From Verpa conica (lineage: Eukaryota; Ascomycota; Pezizomycetes; Pezizales; Morchellaceae), in contig JAUFSD010000010.1 of the NCBI GenBank assembly GCA_033030425.1, positions 1-64,000 of the forward strand: a stretch of DNA of 64,000 nt. The letters run 5' to 3'. Under the pieces are notes generated by a model. The model saw only the letters and a program-made list of their open reading frames with translations, ran no database searches and was not told where the DNA came from. The number at the start of each line of letters is the position of its first letter. Positions within the stretch are counted from its first letter, which is position 1. The translations under genes and the position numbers were made by a program. This document shows positions 43,649 through 54,348 of this stretch, piece by piece.

Positions 43649-46053
43649 CTAACCGGAAGTAAAACTAAATCCTTTTGTTTGGGTAATCAAAGATCCTGAT
43701 TCGTCGCCCATGTCAGAAACATCTACAGGAACGCTATTGTTGTATTCAAAAACATTATCCCAGTTCCCTTCTGGCGTTTGCTCTTCACTTGTTCGAGGAT
43801 TAAGTGTGAGCATAGTCTCCGGAACCACCGGTGAAGAAGCAACGAGAAGAGGGCTATCTATAACCTGATTTCTATACTCAGCCCTGATATTAGGGTCACT
43901 TTGGCTTTGTCTGATAACAGGTTCGCTTTCTTGTGAAAGAGTGTCAGGCTGGGAAGACGGACTGCGGGGTATAGTGTTTATTGTTTCCGACAATCGGGCC
44001 ACGGAAGGGGCTAGTAAACCAGCTCCTGTGCCAGCTTGTTTCTCTCCACCGTGAGTGTTCTGAGTGAATGAAATATGCCACCTGTGTAGTACTAGAGTAA
44101 GACGACCTTGAAGATCACTAAGGGCACGTTTATCAGGTGGCGGTTGTAATTCAACTGGGTATATTCTTTTAACAGTGCGAGTAAGGTAAAGTGCCATATC
44201 GGCTGCATCATATATGTGTATAGTCTATATATAACTTATGTAAGTATGAGAAATAACAGAGCATGTATTGAATGAAAGCGGTATTACCTCGATCTCATTG
44301 GAGTCGTTAAAGCCATAGACATGTGGGTGGTGTAAGGCCCCAAAAACATCTACCGTTAACTCAAGCAGCTCAAGCCATGCAGGGCAAGAAAACCTCTCGC
44401 GATACAGACGAGTATCATTATCGATCGAGTTGCGATTCAAGTATGGGCGGTTCTCATTCTTACGGAAAACCTTCTCCCATTTCCGGAGTACACCAACAAC
44501 CTGACCACCAAAGCTTTCTGCGCAAGCTCGCTTGTTACCAGTAGCATCAGGGAGACAACTTTCCCATACTTCTTCCACACTCCTTTTTCTACGACAACCT
44601 TGACCTTCAGACATAGACGTTGGGTCTACCCATTTGCATATATGATAGCAGACGGAATCAACTAAATCGGCAAATCGAGTACTACATTTTGCTATCTCCT
44701 CCCAAGTGCTAAAAGCAACTGATATTCCAGCAGAACTGAGGCGAGTAGCAGATGCACGGTATTCTTCATCACTTAATTGCCGAAAGAGGGTGGACCCCCG
44801 ACAAAGAGGCGCTTTGGAACCAATGTTGATCCCGTAGAGTTGCTCAACTTTTGTTGCTGACCGGGGGAGTTTGATTGTACGAAGAGTTTGTAATGTCTCA
44901 GCAGTCAAGACTTCGGGGCGGCCTGCTGTAGCAGCTTCGAGAAGGCACTCTAGTTCTGTAAAGAAGTTTTTCCAGAACTAGAAACCAATGTTAGCATATT
45001 ATAGCTAATCTAAAAATAGAAAAGAACGCACAAAACGACTACGCTGCACATTGACTCGAGCAAGAGCATTACTGTAAAACCCTTCATAATACGCAGGGTA
45101 GCGTAAAAGTCGCCGCACTACTGGAGCCCATCTACCATCATATATTTCTTTAAAGCGTCGGGGAACAGTATTGAGAGCTAAAATTCTTGTTCCGAGATCA
45201 TCCCATTTAGCTTTCATGGTTTCTTCGGAGGCCATAGCTTTAGCTTGAGATTGCATCGAGTCTAATTTTATCCATACATCCGCCTCCGTATCAGGCTTAT
45301 TATGCGAGGATACATTCATCCGGAGCATTTCGAGATCCCAAAGTTTAATTGTTTCTGTCCGAGAAATAAGTATAGGCTAACTAGAAATTAGAAGACTATT
45401 TACCAGAGTCATAGATGTACGCAGTCCACCAAAGCTGTTTCTGTTTCCAAGTATCGCTTAAATCATCCCGATTCTCTGCAATTGAGTTAATAACCCGCTC
45501 CAGAGCTGCCAATCGATGTTGTCCATCCTCAACTTCAAACCGGCAATGCGTTGTTTTGTAGAAGTCGGTAATATCGGTGATACTGTCGGGTGAAATATTC
45601 ACTCCCTTGGAGCTCTCCCACTGCGTAGTAACACTCTTCGGAGCCGATACAATTATCCGGTTAACGTGCTCTAATCGACGAATGCCAATTGTTTTATTGA
45701 GCATAAGATCCGCAAGATTTTGCGCGTGAGCTGGGTATATTGGACGCTGGGGTGAGCCTATGTAAAAATCACATATTAGCAGAAGTAGTAGTAGAGAATG
45801 TGGTGGAGTTACCTAATGTCCTTTGCAAAGTAATATCACTTGTATAAACTTTGCCAAAACCAATTAACGCGTACTCAGCAGATTTAAGCGGCCCTTCATT
45901 AGTAAAAAGATCAGATTGGCTGTTTTGAACCTGAGAATTGAGAGTTTGCTCATCCGGAGTTGACGATGATGGTGGTGGGGGCCGTTTATTTGCATATCTT
46001 TGTAAAAGTACAGTAGAAGCACGTCGTTTGCGATTGCCAGTAGATGAAGACAT
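43649..46053 (-). CDS. ParB/DGQHR-like protein, copy 2 (intact)
   Basis: ATG at 46053 (MSSSTGNRKRRAS). Five or six exons: 46053 to about 45812 with YALIGFGKVYTSDITLQRT; 45755-45404 with QRPIYPAHAQNLADLM, IGIRRLEHVNRIIVSAP, FEVEDGQHRLAALERV (near 45525) and LWWTAYIYDS; 45367-45030 with EMLRMNVSSHNKPDTEADVW and GRWAPVVRRLLRYPAY; about 44980-44290 with LRTIKLPRSATKVEQLYGI, VCYHICKWVDP and RRKRSVEEVWE; and a last exon ending at 43649. Introns carry GTAACT, GTAAAT and similar donors with CAG/TAG acceptors, all in phase. DGQHR is the signature of ParB/Srx-superfamily N domains such as bacterial DndB; here it sits in a fungal protein with a long helical C-terminus. It should act on DNA or nucleotides, but that is inference. 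No lesion seen. Closest relative in the window is the broken copy at 7469-9915. Confidence 0.72.
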
Positions 46054-46481
46054 GATAGTAAGTTTAAAGTAGTGTACTAGGTGAGCTAGGAGGCTAGGTA
46101 CGAAGGTTGAAGGAATCACGTTAGGAAGTAGCGAAGCGAAGGTATTTTCACGCGATTTAGGCAAGTGTAAGGAAGCACGGACCGCCTGATATTAGGTGAC
46201 ATAATGTTTAGAGTATGATGAAAATATTAAGGTTAATTCATTTATTTGAGATTAAGATTCAGCTTAACGTAATAATCCAATTTAAAATAGAACTCTACCT
46301 TCAACGCCAATTAAGAGATAATCAACTATTAACCGCTTCGGTATTAAACACTCCATTTAATTTGAATCCATTTGGCTAGACAGATGTTGGAAAAGTGTTG
46401 GTTTTGGAAGCCCACAAAAGTGGGAAGTAAAGCCGAAGCTTCTTGTTTGCTATAAAATACTAAAATAGGAGAACGCGGAAA
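46054..46481. other. Upstream flank, no gene seen
   Basis: Holds the presumed promoter of the ParB-like copy 2 (-). No element recognised. Confidence 0.5.
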
Positions 46482-46754
46482 CGCCAAGAGGAAATGTGAA
46501 ATAAACGCCAAGGAGAAACGTCAGGATAAAAACGCCAAGGAGAAACGTCAGAATAAAAACGCCAAGAAGAAACGTCAGAATAAAAACGCCAAGGAGAAAC
46601 GTCAGAATAAAAACGCCAAGGAGAAACGTCACATAAGAACGCCAAGGAAGAACGTTCAACTAAACGCCAAGAAGAAACGCTGAATAAAACGCCAAGTAGA
46701 AACATCAGAATAAGAACGCCAAGAACGAACATCAAAACGCCAAGAAAATCGTAG
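46482..46754. repeat. Minisatellite, about 27-bp unit
   Basis: About eleven units of 21-27 bp starting cgccaag and continuing (g/a)agaaacgtcagaataaaaa. Central units are nearly identical; outer ones degenerate. The Phe/Leu-rich ORFs read on the minus strand (FLLGVFILT repeated) are a product of the repeat. Confidence 0.92.
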
Positions 46755-46953
46755 AAAGTTAAAAATGAAAAAATTACTCGGCACTAACCCGATTTGGAAA
46801 CGCCAACCGCATTAGGAAACCCTAACCCTTACGCGATCGAACGGTAATACGGTACGTATTACCGTGAAGCGTAGTGACAGTTTCATACTGCATACCAGAT
46901 TCTGTACCCAGAAGAATAAAATCACTTGATATAAAAAAAAAAAAAAAAAAAAG

Positions 46954-48640
46954 GTGCGCCGAGAAAAGGACCGAGTGACATCCCGTGACGCAAGCGTGAG
47001 AAGTACTAAGACAGCCAGAGAAGGGGCCCAAAGGCGCTCAAGAAGCCACTGGACACACAGAGTACTTTCAGGGGGCGAGCTCAGAGAAAAACACCCACAC
47101 TCCAGAACTCACAAAAACAGTACCCGGGAAAAAAACCGAGTGATTTTCCATGGCTCGTACTACCACGCCCAAAGACAAAACGCAAGCGGCGCCACAGCAA
47201 GCCTCACAAGCAAGCAGGCAGGTAGGGGGTGCTAGGGCAGGCGTAGGGTCTTTGGCGCAGGGGGGTAGGGGTAGGGGTAGGGCGCAGGCGTAGGTTGCTG
47301 GCAGTCAGCGAACGCCTAGGCAAGAACCGTACCGTGGCGAGGGCCGAGGTCCGGGTGCCGAGAGAGAAGTACCTGGACAAGCAAAAGTAAAGAAGAGAAG
47401 TCACAGGACATCAACTCCACTGTCAGCAAGGCCCCACAAAGAAAGAAGACTGCACTCTCTTACTCAAAGAACGAAACCGTGACAGAAACCGAGTGATTCC
47501 TCACGATTCACGCCATCGAGCCTAGGGACTGTAAGCAAGCAGGCAAGCAAGCAGCACCACAGCGACTGCAGGCAGGAGGTGCCTAGGACAGCGGTTTAGG
47601 GCGTATGGGGGTGGGGGGTGGGGTATGGCGCACGTTGCCAGCAGTCAGCGAAGTCACGAGTCGCGGCCGCGAGGTGGCGAGGAAAGAGGGCCAGGTTCCG
47701 AGAGCAAAGAACCTGAACAAGTAGAAGAGCATTTAAATGATCTCAGGACATCTAGATCACTGTCAGTTTGGTCCCACTGTGAAAAAATACTACACCCCCT
47801 CACTCAAAAGTAGAAACCGCGGTATAAACCGAGTGATTTCACATGATCCACGTAGCCGCCCCCCCCCCCCACCAAGCGCAGCAAGCAAGCAAGCCCAGGA
47901 GAAGTGCCACAGCGACTGTAGGCAGTCAGGCGGTGCCGGGGTAGGGGGGTAGGGCGTAGAGCGTAGGTTGTCAGCAGTCAGAGAAGTCATGGGTCGCGGC
48001 CGCGAAGTGGCAGTGATCGAGGTCCAGGTGCCGAGACAGAAGTACCTGGACAAGAGAGAGTGCAAACAAAGGACCTCAGGATACTTAGACTACAGGCCCT
48101 GCTGTGAAAAAAGACTGTACCTCCCCACTCAAAAGTCGAAATCGTGACATGGACCGAGTGATATCTCGTGACTCGAGTGACTGCGACTGCGCAAGCAGGC
48201 AAGCAGGCGACGCCACAGAGACACCAGGGAGAGAACCCCAGGCTGCTAGACAGGCTGCAAGGCATCGCGCAGGTCAATATGCATCACTGCACTACGCGCC
48301 ATTGTCCAGAGCTCAAGGTGATCGGGCAACCTGCAGGCGCGCGCAGGTGGGGGGCAAGAGTGGAAGTACTCGGCCATGTCCAGGTACATAGAGAGAGAGC
48401 TTATGACCGACAAGACACTGTCTGATTGTCCCTCTCTAGAAATAAAGATACACAAGAGACTACAAAAGTCGCCAAAATCTCGCTCCCAGCCGAAAACCAC
48501 CATGGATCGCGCCGTGGATCGAGCAGGTCCCACGGCTGCGCCGAAGCAGCGCCACAGCAACTTCTACAGCAGGCAGGGGGTAGGGCTGCAGTGCTGGGGG
48601 GTGCTTGCGCGCAGGGATTCAATGGTTATGTGAACCTTAT
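46954..48640. repeat. GC-rich dispersed repeat array, copy 4
   Basis: Starts directly after a poly-A run (about 46934-46953). Modules begin at about 46971, 47133, 47488, 47829 and 48152 (ccgagtgat motif), so periods are about 325-355 bp. The content and order match the arrays at 1-4095. The array ends near 48640 without the palindromic terminus of copies 1 and 3. Confidence 0.78.
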
Positions 48641-48727
48641 TTCTCTCGATCGAAGGGAATCAATGGGAGGTGGCGCAATGTTGCTTAGTAGCGCCTATAA
48701 AGTCGCTTTTAATTATGGCGCCATCTA

Positions 48728-48967
48728 CTTAGGCATTCATTAATATTTCGAAATGAGGCTACAACCGCGTATATAACCTTACCAGAAGTGACCTATACAG
48801 CGTGGATAGTTACAACCACATAAGGGGGGAAGCTGTATAGGGGTAGCAAATGGAATGGGATCGTTACAGTAGGTGACATTCTGCTATGTCGCTGGTCCGG
48901 AGTTACTGTTTTTTTTGTGAGGTTACGTGGTTGTAGCCTCATTCCGAGATATTAATGAACACCTAAG
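48728..48967. mobile_element. MITE, 240 bp, TA flanks
   Basis: The ends form inverted repeats of about 45 bp with few mismatches (cttagg, ttcattaatat, aatgaggctacaacc, cgta in order). Flanking TA lies at 48726-48727 and 48968-48969. Non-coding; directly abuts a second MITE. Confidence 0.85.
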
Positions 48968-48971
48968 TATA

Positions 48972-49212
48972 CTCGCTGAAAAATAAAGTCTGTCACTTTG
49001 GGTACGAGCCGCAACACAATATCCTCAACAAGCCAAGTAGTATATCTTAATGATCATATTCTATTAGTAGTCCTATTCCCACCATACCTCAGCTTCCTCC
49101 CCCAAGCCCCCTTATAGTTCTTTTCTATTCCCCGTATTTTTAGTGGCTAAAATCTCAGACTAATGTAGGTACTTCACTTTTTAGTGTGGGGACAGACTTT
49201 ATTTTCAGTGAG
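48972..49212. mobile_element. MITE, 241 bp, TA flanks
   Basis: Left end ctcgctgaaaaataaagtc and right end (reverse complement ctcactgaaaataaagtct) pair as terminal repeats of about 25-30 bp continuing into tgtc. TA flanks lie at 48970-48971 and 49213-49214. A different family from its neighbour, from which it is separated by only four bases (TATA). Confidence 0.82.
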
Positions 49213-50032
49213 TACTCATATCGCCGAGGTCCGACTTGATCAGGTGACGAGTTAACTAATGTATTAACCTCTCACGTGATCAAATCGAATCTCTTAATTA
49301 TGGCGTAAATAGTGGCGCTCCCCCACCGAAAATAACCACCCCTTCTACTGGATATATGGATGTAAAAACAATAGATTTTAGCAATTCTAAATGTATGGGT
49401 CGATTTGCCTTCGTTTTCTCTATCGATCCCTTCTTTCAGCGCTCGGAAAACCCCACGATATATAAGGACTAACTGTGACGTTTCCACCATTATAGTTGTT
49501 ATACCACATGAAGAGTACTACCCATACCCCCCCATTCTCAGAGTGCACTCTCTAACTATATATATGTAATCTCTGACACTTTATTGACCTACTTGAGAAT
49601 TACTTATCATCTGATTCTACCTTTTATTATACATCCTTTTACTACTATTGTATGTATGTATGGGTGCAAAGGGCGGAAATGTCTCAGGTGATCGGGATCT
49701 CGGTGAAGCTCTTTAGTTCAAATATACTTATTGGGTCATTAATTTTGGGGGAAATTCTGGTGGGGGGATTCTGGCCTTTCACTTTCGCAATTATGGCAGA
49801 CTGTAGTCCGCTGTACCCCCTTTGAGATGGACTGTGCTTGCTTGCAGTATTGTAATTTGTTATATGGTCTGGCCCGGGTCGGCCCATGTCGACCTCTGCT
49901 CACAGTCAGACTTTGTAATCATACATAGAGTAGCTCATCCACACGCAGGTTCGGAACCTATGTATCTACATACACTGGTTATGTTACTCTATCAGTTATA
50001 TCCACACTCGAAAACATGGAAAGGAAAAACAA
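49213..50032. other. Non-coding, no gene seen
   Basis: Short ORFs on both strands only. Lies downstream of the MFS transporter gene. Nothing recognised. Confidence 0.5.
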
Positions 50033-51821
50033 TTAATCGCAACTTGTATTATTATTACTCTTGACTGTTCCCCATTCCATCCCGAAGCATAATATGAAAC
50101 CGGCCGCAGCTGCAGCGAGTGCAGCGTAGAAACAACCCCGCAAGGCATCATTGTATATCTGGATGACTGTTGGTAGCTGTGTTGGGTAAAGTCCCTGCAA
50201 GCTTGTTGTACCCGCTGAGATAACAATAGCCGGATCTAGCCCCGGTAGGGCCTTAACGAATCCTTGTATAAGGCTTTGGGTGAAGATATTTTGGCCACTG
50301 AACTTTGCATTAATGGATGCTACTTTTAGAGATTAAACGTGTTGCCCACATACTTACATAGAGGTAAAGCAAATGCCGCCTAGCGTCCGGAAGAACATGA
50401 TGCTTGAGACCCCAAACGGGAAATCATCCTTGTCAAGTTTCACTTGTGCAGCAGTTACTGGAAGTTGCATCACGAGTCCAATACCAACACCAATGATAGC
50501 TTGATAGCCAAACCATCCCCAGAAGCCAGTATCAACCTGGAGCAACGTCAAGAGTGCTGTACCAACAACCCCCAGTGCAGCACCTAAGATCATAATAGGC
50601 TTATAATACCCGATTATTCTCAGGACCCCGGCGCTGAATATAGACGAAAAAGATACTCCTAATATGAGTGGTAGATTTCTGAGCCCAGATTGTGTCGCAG
50701 ACACACCTTGAACAGACTGAAACCAAATGGGGAGGTAAAAGGTCAGAACCATGTAAGATGAGCTGTTGAAGAGTGTGACAAGTGAGCCACAGAAGACGCT
50801 ACGCCGTTTGAAAATACGTGGCGGAATACCGGCCTTTTCACCAAGAAATACTTGAAGAATGCCGAAGGCTGCTAGGAGCGTCACAGCACAGGCTAAGAGG
50901 GCAATTATCTTTGGACTATTCCATGGATAGACCGTCCCACCCCATTGGAGGAACAACACAAAGCATGTTATTCCAGCAACAAGGACTACTGTACCAGGAA
51001 AATCAATACTCTTTACAACGTCGGAGATACCTGCAGAATGCAATGGTGGTGGTGGTGACGTGAGGCAAATAGCCACAAGTACCATTGCAAAACTACCTAT
51101 CGGGATGTTTATATAGAAGCACCACCTCCAGCCAATATGATCAGTAAATGCACCTCCAACCAGAGGTCCAACTCCACTAGCAATAGTCCACATGGAAATA
51201 GGCAAGATATCCATCATAGGGGCGTCCCGTAGGGGTACTAGAGTTCGTGGAATAATGGTTGTCCCTATGGATATACCAGCTGCGCCCAATCCCGCAATCG
51301 CGCGACCGAATATAAAAACTTCAGACATTGGTGCGAGACCACAGATGAGAGAACCAATCTCGAAAACTACGATGCTTGCTATGAAGCATTGCTTTTGACC
51401 AAAGACTCTCCAGAGATTGCCGAAGACGAGTTGAAAGGAGCAGAGCTATATGTAAACCTCATTAGCAAACCTCCTACAATATGAATTGCCTCCTGGTAGT
51501 ATTTGGGTTATAGACCTACCGTTAGCATGTACCCAGACACATACCAACCAGCATCATTTAATGCACTAAATTCGTCTGTAATCGTAGGGACTGCTGTCGC
51601 AATTATTGTTTGGTCCTAAGTTACATGAGTTATCAGTTTGGAATCCAGCTATGCTTAACCCAAGAATTCAACTAGCGTACCAAAGCCGTGAGGAATGCTG
51701 CTGAGCACACAGAGAGAACTATAAAAAACATCCTACAGGGACTCGGGTTTTGGGTATTGTTATCAGCTGTAGGGTTTATAGCCGTAATAGTTCCTCCTGT
51801 CGTTACAGCACCGGTAGTCAT
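50033..51821 (-). CDS. MFS drug:H+ antiporter, DHA2 (14-TM) type
   Basis: Four exons: 51821-51681, 51615-51520, 51445-50358 and 50297-50033. All three introns (about 60-75 bp) are in phase, giving about 529 residues, the normal length for the family. In order: a polar N-terminus; first membrane helix [19 protein letters not shown] followed by the hallmark [33 protein letters not shown]; antiporter motif C in [11 protein letters not shown] then [13 protein letters not shown]; many hydrophobic helices; and the last helix [14 protein letters not shown] plasma-membrane exporter of toxic compounds or secondary metabolites is the usual role; the substrate cannot be told. No biosynthetic genes lie beside it. 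No lesion seen. It is the only ordinary metabolic-type gene in the window. Confidence 0.92.
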
Positions 51822-53243
51822 TTTTTGTTGGGTAGCTGGAAACTAAAAAGAAATTTTGAGAAGCCTAGTGAAGGTTGTCTTCAAGGTTTTTGTTTTCGGT
51901 GCAACTTTCACTCATGGTCTATGGACCCATATATAGTGCTAACCGTGGAATCCTACTTAATAAAGTAGATACACCCTCTACACAGATACTACCTCTCCTG
52001 GCTTTCAGAATTGTAGCTAGTTGCAGCATACCCAGCCGGGTTCTCCTTATCAAGAATCAACTAGTAAGGGTCCGTTCGAATGAATAAGGGGTTGAGATAG
52101 GACATATGAATGATAAGAAGTGGCAAAGCACTTGACCATTAGAGGCACATCTTTAGCATGAACGAAGTGAGATAGTTATGGGGTGCAAGACGTAGCGAGT
52201 TTCTGGCTGGCCAGCCAATACATTGGCCCTTGTATCGAACAAACCCTAACCCAGTACAGGGTTTGCGCTGGCGCCGGTACAGGCTAGGAAAATACTCCCG
52301 GTGATCTAAAAGAACCTAGCATGGTATAAAGATATACCAATGATACGGGGAATAATTTTCGAGTTCACTCTATTGGGTTCTGGATCTTGACCTGGGCTTG
52401 GGACGTGTAGTAGCCATGGATAGAGGGGTAGGCGCGGTCCCCCCGGCCAAGGCCAGTCAATTAGCGCCAGATTTGAGGCCATTTGGCGGTTTATTCAGTA
52501 TCGGTCATGATTATAAACATTTATTCAGGCAGCGGCCACGACTACGCCCATGGTGGGGGTCGTCTCCAGTGAAGGCAAGTGAAGGGTCTAAAAAGCCTTT
52601 CATTGGCCAACCGCTCCACTCAATAGATCTAGTGGTATCCCTCAAAGCCTAATAGAATATAGAACTAGATATGACACTTGCAAACGCCAGGAAGATCCAC
52701 GCCAAAAAGGGTGTTACGTGTCTTCAAGAAGCCGAGCAAAAGTCCGTTGAATCCTTCAACCTTCAGGGCAACGCTTCCAATCTAATAAGACTTAGCACAA
52801 TACAAGATCTTGAACCTACTCTCGAGTACAGAATATCCTAAGTTTGACTGAATTAGGACCTTGGTTTGCGTAGAAGGTAGGGGAGAGCGTGGGAGAGGAG
52901 GGCTCTACCCCGATGTCTAGTGAGATCTGTCCTTCGGTTCTTTCAGGGCGTGTGACCCTCATATGCCTACTGGGGGGTGGTCAAGCGGCCGGATGGCCAC
53001 TACTCACGGCGAGGCCGTCTCGGGTGGATGAATGCTCTTAACTAAACCCCATAATGGAGTGATTGACCTATGCCACTTGCTATTCCCGAAGTGTGTGCAA
53101 GGCCAATGACCTTGATTGGCCTCCTTGGTTCTCGGCGAAGAGTTTAGCATTACGGTTGGCTGCAACAGCTCCAGCTCTCAACCCATGTTTCCAACAAGAT
53201 ACTAGGGTCTGCTAATAAGGTGTTATGGCTAATCCTACTACTA

Positions 53244-53387
53244 CTCGCAATAGGCATAAAGCACCCGGAAATGCAAGTCTCGGACAGGTAAAATCTATTG
53301 GATATTGAGGGTCTTCTGTAAAAACTATACCTCTCGATTGGTGAAAATACTCGCCTGCATTTCCGGGTACTATATGCCTGTTGCGAG
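53244..53387. mobile_element. MITE family M1, copy 1 (144 bp)
   Basis: Terminal repeats of about 35 bp: left ctcgcaataggcataaagca, right (complement) ctcgcaacaggcatatagta, both continuing into cccggaaatgca. TA flanks lie at 53242-53243 and 53388-53389. Confidence 0.82.
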
Positions 53388-53708
53388 TACTCTACAGTTT
53401 TCTCCAAAAATCAAAGAGCGAATAAAGGCTCTAAATCTCGTGTCTCAAGTCTCTCGATTCCTTTCGCTGTACAATGTACTCAGGGCATGCAATAACCTGA
53501 ATGTGAGATTTTCTGGGAAGGACCTCAAGCCCATATCAATCTGAGAATTCTGTGGACAAAGTCCTCCGCTTGCAGCCTACCTCGACACACCATTCTTCTT
53601 CTTGCCTCTATTTTCTTAGTTTGGGTATACGGATAGCGAAGTTGGGGGCAAGTGTGGTAGTAGACCCACTCTGCAAGCAAGTTAGTATGCAGTCTTAGTA
53701 TGCATCTA

Positions 53709-53915
53709 CCGTATAAACTCGCGAACATCATAATGGCGCTAAGACGTCTCAACAAAGTATGGCTAGATGGTCTTATTGTGAATGGTTTTGCAGCGCTGTC
53801 TTTACTCGCTTTCCTTTGCTCTGTTAGGGATGGAAACTGCCGCTTATAGTTAGGTAATACCCCGCTCCTCATCTCAACATCTTAGCGTCATTATGAGTCC
53901 CTCTAGCGTACGGGG
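53709..53915. mobile_element. MITE family M2, copy 1 (207 bp, diverged)
   Basis: The left end ccgtataaactcgcgaacat and following atcataatggcgctaagacg match the element at 56606. The right end carries cttagcgtcattatgagtc in inverse. TA flanks lie at 53707-53708 and 53916-53917. More diverged and about 33 bp shorter than copy 2. Confidence 0.7.
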
Positions 53916-54206
53916 TATGTTCAGCTTTTGACACACACGGCATGACATGGTAACGCAAACTCACGCCTCTGGTGGACATGGTATATGAACCGTTCGCTCC
54001 ATGCTCCCTGATTCTCTACCTGGGGGATGAGTAGAGAGACCTAGGCCTCTGTTCTTCATGGCATAACAAATATTCGTATATAAGGTAGATTCTAGTGAGT
54101 GACACAGCGTTCTCAGTCACTCTATTACATTAGCGCTCGACGACAACGGCTATCACGGTTTTACTGGTTTGTAGGACCCCTGCTCACTAACCTTGCACAT
54201 AAAGTA

Positions 54207-54348
54207 ATCGGGACAGCCAAGAAGGACCCGAAAATACAAGTCTCAGACAAGGGTTTTTGGTTCATTGTGTTAGCCTCCAGTAACTAAACTCTACCTTCAA
54301 TTCGTGAATGCAAAACTTGTATTTCGGGTGCTTCATGTCTGCCTCGAG
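54207..54348. mobile_element. MITE family M1, copy 2 (142 bp, diverged)
   Basis: Ends contain gacccgaaaatacaagt (left) and acttgtatttcgggtgcttc (right), related to M1 copy 1 (cacccggaaatgcaagt). TA flanks lie at 54205-54206 and 54349-54350. Nearly the same length as copy 1. Confidence 0.65.

Noticed and set aside
46450..46735. Minus-strand ORFs with FLLGVFILT-type hydrophobic repeats, like a membrane protein
   Set aside because: They are produced by translating a minisatellite of about 27 bp; two frames are open for the same reason and there is no homology.
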